DNA of 64,000 nt from NCBI GenBank assembly GCA_035576005.1, contig DATLXH010000128.1, positions 8,545-72,544 of the forward strand, read 5' to 3'. The notes beneath the pieces are model-generated. The model was not told the DNA's origin. It saw nothing but the letters and a program-made list of their open reading frames with translations, and searched no databases. This DNA comes from DATLXH01 sp035576005. GTDB taxonomy: Bacteria > Acidobacteriota > Thermoanaerobaculia > Gp7-AA8. A program made the position numbers and the translations under genes. Below are positions 43,512 through 52,065 of the stretch, piece after piece. Each line of letters opens with the position of its first letter. The stretch's first letter is position 1.

Positions 43512-44360
43512 TTAACTCGACGGCGCGGCGAAGAGGGATGGATCGAGCGGCACGTTGAACTTGACGTCCTCATACCGGGTCTCGGACGTCTTCTTTCCAA
43601 TCTTTCCCTTCGCATCGGCTTGGTATCCGGTGCGAAGCATCGGAAAGCGGATCCCGTCGATCACAGTTTCTTCGGAGTACTCCGTGTAGCTGTACTTACC
43701 CGCCTCGTACTCCAGGTGATTGGCTACCAGCCGACCGTCGCCGGCAAACATGTATGTCCAGGTGTGGAGTCCGCCCGCGTCGCCGGCTCCCTTGTCATAG
43801 GTCACGCGAACTTTGTCGACTTTGGTGCCATCGGCCAACGTCTCGCTGCCTGCGCTGGCGAGGTTCGCCCCACGATCGGTGAGCTTGAAGGGCATCGAAA
43901 CGACATAGTGCGATCCGAAGGTGGCATTCCTGGCGCCGTTCTTCTCGCTGACACCCGTTGCCACCACCCCATCCGCGACCCTCCATGCTTCCCATCCATG
44001 GTTGATCAGCACGATCTTCCTGCCATCGTCTTCCCACGTGATCCGCATCTTCGGTCCTGGCCGCAGCACGTACTGATGGGTCTGCACCCGGGTGCTTTCC
44101 ACGGTGCCATCCTCGCGGAACTTCGTCGTGGTCTTACGAAAAGATAGAGAGTGTTTTGAGCTCCACTCCTTCCATCCGCCGGCGTAGTCAATCCCACGCT
44201 GGACAACCTGTCCTGCTCCATCCTTCGAAAGACGCTCGATCGGGGAGGCCTCCGCCGGTTCACTGGCAGGAGGTTGGGAAACTGTTTCGACAGGGGCCTT
44301 CTGGCAGGCCGCCAGTACGAGAAGGAGCGCGGCTGCTGAGAGTCGTTTCATCGTCTTCAA
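43512..44360 (-). CDS. Outer-membrane lipoprotein, LolA-like fold
   Basis: 282 residues with a lipoprotein signal (ALLLVLAAC). The body is beta-rich with repeated strands (YAGGWKEWSSKHSLSFRKTTTKF, QYVLRPGPKMRITWEDDGRKIVLINHGWEAWR, KYSYTEYSEETVIDGIRFPMLRTGY, VKFNVPLDPSLFAAP), typical of LolA/LppX-like lipid-binding half-barrels. It is encoded on the opposite strand between the two halves of the hydrogenase locus and probably is not part of it. Family placement is by fold character only. Confidence 0.78.
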   Translation of the reverse strand: MKTMKRLSAAALLLVLAACQKAPVETVSQPPASEPAEASPIERLSKDGAGQVVQRGIDYAGGWKEWSSKHSLSFRKTTTKFREDGTVESTRVQTHQYVLRPGPKMRITWEDDGRKIVLINHGWEAWRVADGVVATGVSEKNGARNATFGSHYVVSMPFKLTDRGANLASAGSETLADGTKVDKVRVTYDKGAGDAGGLHTWTYMFAGDGRLVANHLEYEAGKYSYTEYSEETVIDGIRFPMLRTGYQADAKGKIGKKTSETRYEDVKFNVPLDPSLFAAPSS

Positions 44361-44465
44361 ATGATACCGTAAACCTCCCGGCCACCGACCTCAGCCGCTT
44401 CGAAAAGTCGAAGCTGAGTTGACATCAAGACCCCCTTCGGAAGAAATTGTGGCAGGAGAACATCA

Positions 44466-44753
44466 ATGGATAGCATGACTCTCTGGCAAATCTCCTGGGC
44501 AATCGGAGCATTGGTTGTCGTCATCGTTGCCGTGCTTCTCCTGCTCATCCTCGCAGCTGCCCGACGCATCGATAACCGGGCCAAAGAAATCTGGCAGGCG
44601 GGAAAGGAGATCGCTTCCAATACGGTCTCCATCTGGATGTTGCAGAAAACCAATGTCGTCGCCGGTGAGATCCTCGGTGTTGCGCAGGGGATTGCTGCCG
44701 GCGCCGGGGCAATAGACGCCAAGCTGGCAGGCCTGGCCGGGAGCAAGAAGTAA
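44466..44753 (+). CDS. Small single-pass membrane protein 1 of 4
   Basis: 95 residues. N-terminal transmembrane helix (WAIGALVVVIVAVLLLLILAA), a basic stop, then an amphipathic helix-rich region (IDNRAKEIWQAGKEIASNTVSIWMLQKTNVVAGEILGVAQGIAAGAGAIDAKLAGL). No cysteine or histidine is conserved for a metal. The ATG follows ggcaggagaacatca. It heads a series of four such genes whose reading frames touch or overlap, leading into hypF, so all are probably made together. Confidence 0.85.
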   Translation: MDSMTLWQISWAIGALVVVIVAVLLLLILAAARRIDNRAKEIWQAGKEIASNTVSIWMLQKTNVVAGEILGVAQGIAAGAGAIDAKLAGLAGSKK

Positions 44754-45043
44754 TGCGACCGGTTCTGCTGGCCACCCTCATCTATCTCGGGATTCTGGTG
44801 GCCGTGCTCGCTGTGGGTCTGATCATGATCGCCTGGCGGCTATGGGCCACAGGCACGGCACTGGCCGCGATTCGCGACGAGCTGGCTTCCGTTAGGGACG
44901 ACACTTCACCGCTGGCGTCCCACATCGGGGCGATCAATGGCGCGCTCTCGCAGTTAGGGGGCGGTCTGGCATCGGTACTGGCACGGCTCGGACGCGCCAA
45001 CAGCGCGCTGGGCCGGATCATTGGGAAATCCAAGGTAGCCTGA
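44753..45043 (+). CDS. Small single-pass membrane protein 2 of 4
   Basis: 96 residues. One transmembrane helix (IYLGILVAVLAVGLIMIAWRLW), then an Ala/Leu-rich amphipathic helix (ALAAIRDELASVRDDTSPLASHIGAINGALSQLGGGLASVLARLGRANSALGRIIG) with heptad-like spacing. The start overlaps the preceding stop by one base (TAATG). Same architecture as its neighbours but little sequence identity. Confidence 0.85.
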   Translation: MRPVLLATLIYLGILVAVLAVGLIMIAWRLWATGTALAAIRDELASVRDDTSPLASHIGAINGALSQLGGGLASVLARLGRANSALGRIIGKSKVA

Positions 45044-45050
45044 GGACGAG

Positions 45051-45347
45051 ATGCCCCTATCCGTCCACATCATCTGGTGGATCACCCTGGCCCTGGCGCT
45101 GGGGATCACGGTCCTTGCCACGGCGTACCTCATTCTCGTCGTTCGGGAGTGTGGACAGATTATGGAACTTGCACGACGAACCATTCCATCGGCACAGCTG
45201 ATTGCCCGAAACACGAAGGCCATCGCCAGTCTCACGGCGGTCCTCGACCTTGCACCGACACTGCTCAAAGTAGCGGGGAACATCGACCGCGAGTCGGAGA
45301 CGATTGCTTCCACCATCGAATCCGTCGCGCCACGAGCGTCCGCATGA
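45051..45347 (+). CDS. Small single-pass membrane protein 3 of 4
   Basis: 98 residues. N-terminal transmembrane helix (IIWWITLALALGITVLATAYLILVV), then Cys and an amphipathic helix region (LARRTIPSAQLIARNTKAIASLTAVLDLAPTLLKVAGNIDRESETIASTIES). Seven bases after the preceding gene, behind gaggacgag, and overlapped by the next start (ATGA). Confidence 0.85.
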   Translation: MPLSVHIIWWITLALALGITVLATAYLILVVRECGQIMELARRTIPSAQLIARNTKAIASLTAVLDLAPTLLKVAGNIDRESETIASTIESVAPRASA

Positions 45348-45637
45348 TTCTCTGGACCGTTCTCAGCTGCGTCCTTTTTCTAACGCTCCTGGCGTTCCTT
45401 ACCTGGGCGCTCAACAAAATCCTTCATGCCCTTCAGGCCATCCGCAGCAGCCTCGAGAAAATTGCCATGGGCGTCAAAGCCATCAGCGTCGAGACCACGC
45501 CACTCACCAGCGCGATTCCGGGAGTAGCCGGCAACCTCACCAGCATTGGAGAAGGCCTGGTGATCGTCGAGAAACATCTCACTGGCAGCGCCGCCAGTCT
45601 TCCGGGTGCTGCTCGTGCACTCGGGCTCCTTCCGTGA
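45344..45637 (+). CDS. Small single-pass membrane protein 4 of 4
   Basis: 97 residues. The transmembrane helix is at the very N-terminus (LWTVLSCVLFLTLLAFLTWAL), followed by amphipathic helices (KILHALQAIRSSLEKIAMGVKAISVETTPLTSAIPGVAGNLTSIGEGLVIVEKHLTG). The stop overlaps the GTG start of hypF (GTGA), tying this set to hydrogenase maturation. Confidence 0.85.
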   Translation: MILWTVLSCVLFLTLLAFLTWALNKILHALQAIRSSLEKIAMGVKAISVETTPLTSAIPGVAGNLTSIGEGLVIVEKHLTGSAASLPGAARALGLLP

Positions 45638-48027
45638 CCTCGGGCGGCCACGCTCTCGTCGCCGAACAGACTTCGGCAAGGAGCGGCCTGCGTGTCCGCG
45701 GAGTCGTGCAGGGAGTCGGTTTCCGTCCTTTTGTCTACCGGCTGGCGCGCCAGTATGGGATGTCCGGATTCGTTCGCAACGATTCGGGGGGCGTCTGGAT
45801 AGAAATCGAAGGCAGGCACGCGATACTCGCCGAGTTTCCTGATCTGCTCCGTCGCCAGGCTCCCGCGGCCGCTGTCATTCAAGCGATCGAAAGCTTTCCA
45901 CTTCCCCTGAAGTTCGACGGCAATTTTTCGGTCATTGAGAGTGCAGCCACGCCCGGGAATCGCGCTCGCATTCCCTGCGATCTCGCTACCTGCAGCTACT
46001 GCCTCCAGGAGCTCTTCGACCCGATGAATCGACGGTATCTCTACCCCTTCATTAACTGCACTGCCTGCGGTCCCCGCTTTTCGATTGTTCGCGATACGCC
46101 GTACGACCGAGCTCGGACGACCATGGACGCCTTTTCCCTATGCGCTGCCTGCCTGGATGAATACCAGAGCCCGGCTGATCGTCGATTCCATGCGGAACCA
46201 AACGCCTGCGCCGTTTGCGGTCCCAGGCTTCAGTTCGTTTCTTCCAGGCCGGAAGAAAATACGCCGCTCTCCGACTCAACAAACAGGGAAGCGCTTGCGC
46301 GCGCCGTTGCCTTGCTCCAGAAGGGCTTGATCGTGGCCATCAAAGGTCTGGGAGGGTTTCATCTCGCCGTTGACGCCACCAACGACGTTGCTGTGCGGAG
46401 ACTCCGCGATCGTAAGCAAAGACCTCACAAACCATTCGCCGTGATGGCGCGCGACGCAATCATGGCCTCTACGATCGCTGAGGTTGGTGAAAGTGAAGCC
46501 AGGCTACTGACGTCCGTGCAACGTCCGATCGTCCTGCTCCCAGCGAGAAAGTCGGCTCTTCCGAACTCCATAGCGCCGGCCAGCGACGAGATCGGAGTCA
46601 TGCTTCCCTACACGCCGCTTCATCATCTGTTGCTCGATGCCCTGCCGCTTCTGGTCATGACCAGCGGAAATCGTGCAGATGAGCCGATCGTCATCGACAA
46701 CGACGTAGCGATCGAGCAGCTCTCCGGAATCGCCGACGCCTTCCTCCTGCATGATCGAGAGATTCATGCACGAGTGGACGATTCCGTCACTCGGGTCGCG
46801 AACGGGACTCGCAGAATGCTTCGACGCTCCCGTGGGTTTGTGCCCGATCCGATCGAGCTTCAGCTTCCGGTTCGCCACGCAGCCGAGAGGCAGGGGCAAC
46901 CATTCCCTTCCGACAACGAGGACAACGTACCTTCAGCAGGCCCGACCCCTTCGATTCTGGCGGTGGGCGCGGAGCTCAAAAACACGCTATGCATCACGCG
47001 TGGCAGCGAGGCTTTCCTGTCCCAGCACATCGGAGACCTGGAGTCGCCGGAGTCTCTCGAGTTCTTCAAGGAAACCACCACCCGCCTTTCCCGCCTTCTA
47101 TCCGTGACGCCCGCCGTCGTCGCCCACGACCTTCATCCCGATTACGCATCGACACGATGGGCACTGGCCAGCGGACTGCGACGAATCCCGGTGCAGCATC
47201 ATCACGCTCACATCGCCTCCTGTCTGGCTGAGAATGGGAGGAGCGAGCGCGTGATCGGCGTGGCCTTCGATGGCACCGGCTGCGGTCCGGCGGGCGAGTT
47301 ATGGGGCGGGGAGTTCCTTCTCGCTGACGCCAGAAATTCAGAGCGGGTCGGCCACCTCCGCCCCCTAGGACTGATTGGCGGAACGGCCGCGATTCGAGAG
47401 CCGTGGCGCCTCGCAGTCGCAGCACTCGATGATGCCGGGGAGGAAACGGACATCCTGAGAGACATCGATCCGTACCGACGTGAAATGGTGTTGTCCATGA
47501 GCCGTAAAGGAATTCGAACTGTCCGATCGACGAGCGCTGGCCGCTGGTTCGACGCCGTTGCCGCTCTTTGCGCAGTGCGTGAAGAGATTACCTACGAAGC
47601 GCAGGCAGCGATCGAGCTCGAGGCACTTGCGTCACGTGATGACGTCGAGCCATACAGTTTCACGCTCACAGAAGATGCAGTCTTCGAGGTCGACCTCCGT
47701 CCTGCCATTCGCGAAATCGTCGGCGACCTCCGGGCGGGACTCGCTACAGCCATCATCTCGTCGCGTTTTCATCAGACTATGGCGAGCTTGATTTCCGCTG
47801 GGGCAGTCGCTGCGCGCAGCAGAGGAGGTCCGGCCATCATCGCGCTCTCTGGAGGCTGCTTTCAAAATCGGCTTCTCAGTGAACGGGCACGGACGCTTCT
47901 CGAAAGAGACGGCTTCGAGGTTCTCCAGCATCGCCACGTTCCCGCCAACGATGGCGGGATTGCACTCGGTCAGGCGTTCGTGGCGGCGCACTTGCTGGCT
48001 TCCGAGACAGGGTACGATGCGAGTTAG
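45634..48027 (+). CDS. hypF: Carbamoyltransferase HypF, [NiFe]-hydrogenase maturation
   Basis: 797 residues from the GTG at 45634. HypF makes the CN ligand precursor from carbamoyl phosphate and passes it to HypE. Domains in order: acylphosphatase-like (LRVRGVVQGVGFRPFVYRLA), two zinc-finger-like C-x-x-C units (CSYCLQEL, CTACGPRF, CAACLDEY, CAVCGP), a YrdC-like domain (KGLIVAIKGLGGFHLAVDATN), and a Kae1-like domain with HHHAHIASCLAENG and the later GGTAAIREPWR. Length and order are normal. The longer in-frame extension upstream to 45304 overlaps the fourth membrane protein and is not a real start. Confidence 0.96.
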   Translation: MTSGGHALVAEQTSARSGLRVRGVVQGVGFRPFVYRLARQYGMSGFVRNDSGGVWIEIEGRHAILAEFPDLLRRQAPAAAVIQAIESFPLPLKFDGNFSVIESAATPGNRARIPCDLATCSYCLQELFDPMNRRYLYPFINCTACGPRFSIVRDTPYDRARTTMDAFSLCAACLDEYQSPADRRFHAEPNACAVCGPRLQFVSSRPEENTPLSDSTNREALARAVALLQKGLIVAIKGLGGFHLAVDATNDVAVRRLRDRKQRPHKPFAVMARDAIMASTIAEVGESEARLLTSVQRPIVLLPARKSALPNSIAPASDEIGVMLPYTPLHHLLLDALPLLVMTSGNRADEPIVIDNDVAIEQLSGIADAFLLHDREIHARVDDSVTRVANGTRRMLRRSRGFVPDPIELQLPVRHAAERQGQPFPSDNEDNVPSAGPTPSILAVGAELKNTLCITRGSEAFLSQHIGDLESPESLEFFKETTTRLSRLLSVTPAVVAHDLHPDYASTRWALASGLRRIPVQHHHAHIASCLAENGRSERVIGVAFDGTGCGPAGELWGGEFLLADARNSERVGHLRPLGLIGGTAAIREPWRLAVAALDDAGEETDILRDIDPYRREMVLSMSRKGIRTVRSTSAGRWFDAVAALCAVREEITYEAQAAIELEALASRDDVEPYSFTLTEDAVFEVDLRPAIREIVGDLRAGLATAIISSRFHQTMASLISAGAVAARSRGGPAIIALSGGCFQNRLLSERARTLLERDGFEVLQHRHVPANDGGIALGQAFVAAHLLASETGYDAS

Positions 48028-48044
48028 CGGGCTAGGGGGAAACC

Positions 48045-48335
48045 ATGTGTCTCGGTATACCAGGTGAGATTCTCGAGTTACGAGTCGAGAAAGGATTGCC
48101 ATTCGGCAAAGTGAAGTTCGGCGGCATCACCCGGTCCGTCTGCCTGGCCTACGTGCCTGAGGCCTCCGTAGGCGAGTTCGTGGTCGTTCACGTCGGCTTT
48201 GCCATCTCCATCATCGACGCCGAGGAGGCAGCGCAGGCATACAAAATCCTCGAAGAGATCGGTCAGATCGGAGAGCTCACCGCGGACCTTCCACCCGACA
48301 TCCTCGCCAACCTTCCTTCCAGCAAAGTCCAATGA
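48045..48335 (+). CDS. hypC: HypC/HybG-type hydrogenase assembly chaperone
   Basis: 96 residues, the usual length. HypC carries the Fe(CN)2CO unit with HypD through its conserved Cys2 in MCLGIPGEILE. GITRSVCLAYVPEASVGEFVVVHVGFAISIIDAEEA is the beta-barrel core. It starts 17 bases after hypF, and its stop overlaps the ATG of hypD (ATGA). Confidence 0.95.
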   Translation: MCLGIPGEILELRVEKGLPFGKVKFGGITRSVCLAYVPEASVGEFVVVHVGFAISIIDAEEAAQAYKILEEIGQIGELTADLPPDILANLPSSKVQ

Positions 48336-49438
48336 AATACCTCGACGAATACCGCGATAGTGCGGTGGCTGCCGCCCTGGTCCGTGAGATCAAAACCGTG
48401 GCCACGCGCCCGTGGGTACTCATGGAAGTCTGCGGCGGACAGACGCATTCGATCGTCCGCTACGGCATCGATCGCATGCTTCCCACCTCGGTCGAGCTCG
48501 TTCACGGACCAGGCTGTCCCGTCTGCGTCACGTCCCTCGAGACAATCGATCGCGCTCATGCAATCGCCAGCCGTCCCGACGTCATTTTCACGTCCTTCGG
48601 CGACATGCTCCGAGTTCCCGGATCGCGTGGTGATCTGCTGGCGCTCAAGAGTCGTGGAGCTGACGTCCGCGTGGTCTACTCTCCGCTGGACGCCGTCCGA
48701 ATTGCGCGCGACAACCCTACCCGGCAGGTCGTGTTCTTCGGCATTGGATTCGAAACCACGGCGCCAGCAAATGCCATGGCGGTTTTCAGCGCCAAGAAGG
48801 AAGGGCTGAAGAATTTCTCGATGCTCGTTTCTCACGTGCTGGTGCCACCGGCCATGGCATCGATCCTCCAGGCTCCGGGCAATCGCGTGGAAGGCTTCCT
48901 CGGGCCCGGTCATGTCTGCTCGATCATGGGGACCAGAGAGTACGAGTCGTTGTCGGCCCGGTTCAAAGTACCGATCGTGATCACTGGTTTCGAGCCGATC
49001 GATCTGCTCGAGGGCATCCTCATGACGGTAAGACAGCTGGAAAGTGGACAGGCAACCGTCGAGAATCAGTACGCGCGCGCAGTGAGTGCGGAAGGGAATC
49101 TCCCCGCACAAAAAATCCTGTTTGAGGTCTTCGAGATCACCGATAGAAAGTGGCGCGGTGTCGGCTCCATCCCCAAGTCCGGATACAAGCTCCGCTACGA
49201 ATACCGGGAGCACGACGCTGCGAAACTTTTCGAGGTCGAGGATATCGAGACGGCCGAGCCGGAGGTCTGCATCAGCGGACTCATTCTTCGCGGCCTCAAA
49301 AAGCCGCACGACTGTCCGGCCTTCGGGAAAGAGTGCCGGCCCGAGCATCCCATCGGAGCGACGATGGTTTCGGCTGAAGGCTCCTGCGCCGCCTACCTCC
49401 AGTATGGACGGTATCCAGAAGCACACGAGTCGGTATGA
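48332..49438 (+). CDS. hypD: HypD, [NiFe]-hydrogenase maturation Fe-S protein
   Basis: 368 residues. HypD holds a [4Fe-4S] cluster and, with HypC, is where the Fe(CN)2CO cofactor is built. MEVCGGQTHSIVRYGID and ELVHGPGCPVCVTSLETID hold the conserved catalytic cysteines, FGIGFETTAPANA and SHVLVPPAM are core motifs, and the C-terminal cluster cysteines are in DCPAFGKECRPEHPIGATMVSAEGSCAAYL. The stop overlaps the SIS gene start. Confidence 0.96.
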   Translation: MKYLDEYRDSAVAAALVREIKTVATRPWVLMEVCGGQTHSIVRYGIDRMLPTSVELVHGPGCPVCVTSLETIDRAHAIASRPDVIFTSFGDMLRVPGSRGDLLALKSRGADVRVVYSPLDAVRIARDNPTRQVVFFGIGFETTAPANAMAVFSAKKEGLKNFSMLVSHVLVPPAMASILQAPGNRVEGFLGPGHVCSIMGTREYESLSARFKVPIVITGFEPIDLLEGILMTVRQLESGQATVENQYARAVSAEGNLPAQKILFEVFEITDRKWRGVGSIPKSGYKLRYEYREHDAAKLFEVEDIETAEPEVCISGLILRGLKKPHDCPAFGKECRPEHPIGATMVSAEGSCAAYLQYGRYPEAHESV

Positions 49439-50043
49439 CTGGTACCCATGAGCGCGTCGACCTTCGTGATGCCATCCTTCGGAAAGCAGGAGAAAGCGCG
49501 GAGCTGAAGACACGGTTCTTCGAGGAGAACGCGGATCTTCTCATCCGTTGCGTGGAACGGCTCGCCGAATCGTTTCGCTCCGGAGGTCGGCTGCTTGTCA
49601 TGGGCAACGGAGGATCGGCTTGTGACGCGCAGCATGTGGCCATCGAGTTTCAGCATCCCATCATCGAGAAGCGCAAACCGCTGCCTGCCATGGCCCTCAC
49701 TGTCGACACCGCCGCACTCACCGCCATCGGAAATGACGGCGACTTCGCGCGCGTGTTCGTCGAACAACTGGACATGCTGGGCCGCACCGGCGATGCAATT
49801 CTCGGGATCTCTTCCTCAGGTGCATCGGCAAACGTGAATCGTGCGTTGAAGCGAGGACGCGAGATGGGTCTCGTCACCATCGGCTTCTCGGGACGGGACG
49901 GCGGCCGGATGCCCGAGCTATGCGACTTCTGTTTCACTGTCCCCAGCTGGTCGATCCACCGCATCCAGGAAGTGCACACGACGCTGCTGCATCTTCTGTG
50001 GGACCTTGTCCACGTCTCTATGGGAGAGGACGATGTCCTCTGA
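49435..50043 (+). CDS. SIS-domain (GmhA-like) protein embedded in the hyp operon
   Basis: 202 residues with one SIS domain: GGRLLVMGNGGSACDAQHVAIEFQHPIIEKRKPLPAMALTVDT, GRTGDAILGISSSGASANVNRALKRGREMGLVTIGFSGRDGG and the C-terminal VHTTLLHLLWDLVH. The GNGGSACDA and SSSGAS motifs are those of phosphosugar isomerases such as GmhA (sedoheptulose 7-phosphate isomerase). It overlaps hypD on one side and hypE on the other, so it is translated with them. No other heptose gene is nearby, so a role in hydrogenase maturation or a moonlighting sugar role is possible. Confidence 0.9.
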   Translation: MTGTHERVDLRDAILRKAGESAELKTRFFEENADLLIRCVERLAESFRSGGRLLVMGNGGSACDAQHVAIEFQHPIIEKRKPLPAMALTVDTAALTAIGNDGDFARVFVEQLDMLGRTGDAILGISSSGASANVNRALKRGREMGLVTIGFSGRDGGRMPELCDFCFTVPSWSIHRIQEVHTTLLHLLWDLVHVSMGEDDVL

Positions 50044-51097
50044 TTCCGGTAGCTCCACTCCCTTCTCCGACTGTCCACTCCCTTTCCGCGACACGTCCCA
50101 GATCCTGCTCGGACACGGAAGCGGCGGGAAGCTCACCGGAGAACTGATCGAGAAGCTTCTGTTGCCAGCATTCAACAATGACGTTCTGTCTCAGCTCGAC
50201 GATCAGGCGATTCTAACCATCGGCGACTCACGCATCGCCTTCACGACCGACAGCTATGTCGTCACCCCGATCTTTTTCCGGGGCGGCGACATCGGCTCAC
50301 TGGCGGTGAACGGCACAATCAATGACCTGGCCATGGGTGGGGCGGTGCCAAAGTTCCTCTCTCTCGCGCTGATTCTCGAAGAAGGTCTTGCCATGGGGGA
50401 TCTCGAGCGCGTCGTGGCCTCAATACGCGATGCTTCGCGAGCTGCCGGTGTGGCGATTGTTACGGGCGACACGAAAGTCGTGGGACGCGGCAGCGGTGAC
50501 AAAATCTTCATCAATACCGCCGGGATCGGCATCGTCCCCGAGGGCGTTACTCTTTCGTCGAAGCAGGTCAGGCCGGGTGATGACATCCTGCTCTCCGGTC
50601 CGATCGGCGATCACGGAATTGCGATCCTTTCTCAACGCGAAGGGCTCGAGTTCGACGGAGAGATTGCAAGCGACACTGCTCCGCTTCACACGCTCGTGGC
50701 CGCTATGCTCAAAGCGTCGTCGTCGATCCATGCGATGCGTGATCCCACACGCGGCGGTCTGGCAGCGACACTCGTGGAGATCGCGACACGGCAACACCTC
50801 GGCATGGAAATCGACGAACCATCCATCCCTGTGCGAGAAGTCGTCCGCGGTGCGTGCGAGATTCTCGGACTCGACCCGATGTTCGTGGCGAACGAAGGGA
50901 AGCTCGTCGCCTTCGTACCACCGGAGAGCACCGATGACGTCCTGCGCGCCATGCGCGAACATCCTCTGGGTAGAGACGCCGTGCGGATCGGTGGCGTTAT
51001 CAAAGATTCGTCCGGGCGCGTTCGCCTCCGCACCCCGATTGGTGGCTATCGGCTACTCGACCTTCCCTTTGGGGAGCTTCTCCCACGAATCTGCTGA
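50033..51097 (+). CDS. hypE: HypE, [NiFe]-hydrogenase maturation
   Basis: 354 residues. HypE dehydrates the C-terminal Cys thiocarboxamide to the cyanide donor. LLGHGSGGKLTGELIEKLLLPAF, AFTTDSYVVTPIFFRGGDIGSLAVNGTINDLAMGGA and SGPIGDHGIAIL are AIR-synthase-like motifs of the family. It ends FGELLPRIC, so the essential C-terminal PRIC Cys is intact. The ATG at 50033 overlaps the SIS gene; nine codons upstream in frame are not needed. It is the last gene of the maturation operon. Confidence 0.96.
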   Translation: MSSDSGSSTPFSDCPLPFRDTSQILLGHGSGGKLTGELIEKLLLPAFNNDVLSQLDDQAILTIGDSRIAFTTDSYVVTPIFFRGGDIGSLAVNGTINDLAMGGAVPKFLSLALILEEGLAMGDLERVVASIRDASRAAGVAIVTGDTKVVGRGSGDKIFINTAGIGIVPEGVTLSSKQVRPGDDILLSGPIGDHGIAILSQREGLEFDGEIASDTAPLHTLVAAMLKASSSIHAMRDPTRGGLAATLVEIATRQHLGMEIDEPSIPVREVVRGACEILGLDPMFVANEGKLVAFVPPESTDDVLRAMREHPLGRDAVRIGGVIKDSSGRVRLRTPIGGYRLLDLPFGELLPRIC

Positions 51098-51116
51098 GAC
51101 GCGACACGCAGACTAA

Positions 51117-51990
51117 ACCCTCTCCCCGGCGGGGAGAGGGTGGTCGCGTAAGCGACCGGGAGAGGGGCCGCGAAAGATACGATGGCCTCAACTATCGCGA
51201 AACCCCTGCTCAACACGGCCCTTATCGTGTCGACCCTGACCGCATGAATTGCGAGACTTTCGCGCCCCTCTCCCTGCTTTCGCTTCGCTCGCTTCCCTCT
51301 CCCCGCCGGGGCATATGCGCTAACTTTACCTCGCGGGGTCGCAGGCCCCCGGTCCCTCAGAGGGTAGCCGGTGGTGCGAGCGTTAGCGAGTGACCACCGG
51401 GATGCGTCGGCGAAAGACAGTTCGACCCCGGATGGGGTCGCGTAGTTCTCACCAGAGATAGCGCTCGTCGTACTCGACATTGTGCTCTTCGAGAAACTCC
51501 GTGTACTTCCCCTGGAACGTTCTCCCGCGGTGATGTTTCTCCTGTTCCCGAACGGACTTTCGAACTGACGGTACGGCTGATTTGCTCACCGAGAACGCCA
51601 CTCAGCGTCGATGAAGGGAACACGGTCCTTCGTGCTAAGCACGATGGGAATGGGAAGGCTGCTATGTGTCGACGGCATCGCAAGATCCTACGCGGCCCCT
51701 CCGGGGTCGAATGACTTCCGCGAATCCATAGACCCGGTGGTCACTCGCTAACGCTCGCACCACCGGCTACCCTATGAGGGACCGGGGCCTAGATCCGCGA
51801 GGTAAAGTTAGCGCGTATGCCCCAGCGGGGAGAGGGTGGTCGCGTAAGCGACCGGCAGGAGGGGCCGCGAGAGATACGAAGACCTCGCCTTTTCCGACGG
51901 ACTGGCGAGACTTTCACGCCCCTCTCCCTGCTTCGCTTCGCTCGCATCCCTCTCCCCGCCGGGGAGAGGGATGCGCCGCTTCGCGGCTCA
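51117..51990. repeat. Palindromic repeats, family P1, two units split by a RAYT remnant
   Basis: A P1 unit at 51117-51310 and another at 51826-51990 flank an insert. The left unit breaks off after ctctccccgccgggg and the right one resumes with cagcggggagaggg, so the insert divides one P1 hairpin. Insert ends catatgcgctaactttacct and aggtaaagttagcgcgtatg are inverted repeats, as are ggtagccggtggtgcgagcg and its complement next to them. The P1 units match those near 9.8 and 36.0 kb. Confidence 0.85.
51449..51678 (-). pseudogene. Remnant of a REP-associated tyrosine transposase (RAYT, IS200-like)
   Basis: The N-terminal 31 codons read MPSTHSSLPIPIVLSTKDRV and then PFIDAEWRSR before a stop, as RAYT/IS200-type Y1 transposases begin. 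The C-terminal part, reached after an internal loss and in another frame, reads REQEKHHRGRTFQGKYTEF and LEEHNVEYDERYLW, the typical Y1-transposase ending. The HUH histidines and the catalytic tyrosine region are gone, so it cannot act. It lies inside inverted repeats, the way RAYT genes accompany REP sequences. Confidence 0.8.
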
Positions 51991-52065
51991 ACCATGTCAG
52001 TCAGTGAACCGATTTCTGCTTCGACTGTCGGAATGCTTTCGGTACGAGCGCGTTCTCATTGACGC

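Noticed and set aside
45304..45633. Extension of the hypF frame upstream to an ATG at 45304
   Set aside because: It lies over the third and fourth small membrane genes in another frame and reads as Arg/His/Gln/Pro-rich sequence without homology. The GTG at 45634, overlapping the previous stop, gives the normal HypF N-terminus.
51357..51678. Intact 108-codon gene on the minus strand
   Set aside because: The frame only partly follows the transposase sequence; the recognisable pieces are in two frames with an internal loss, so it is a remnant.
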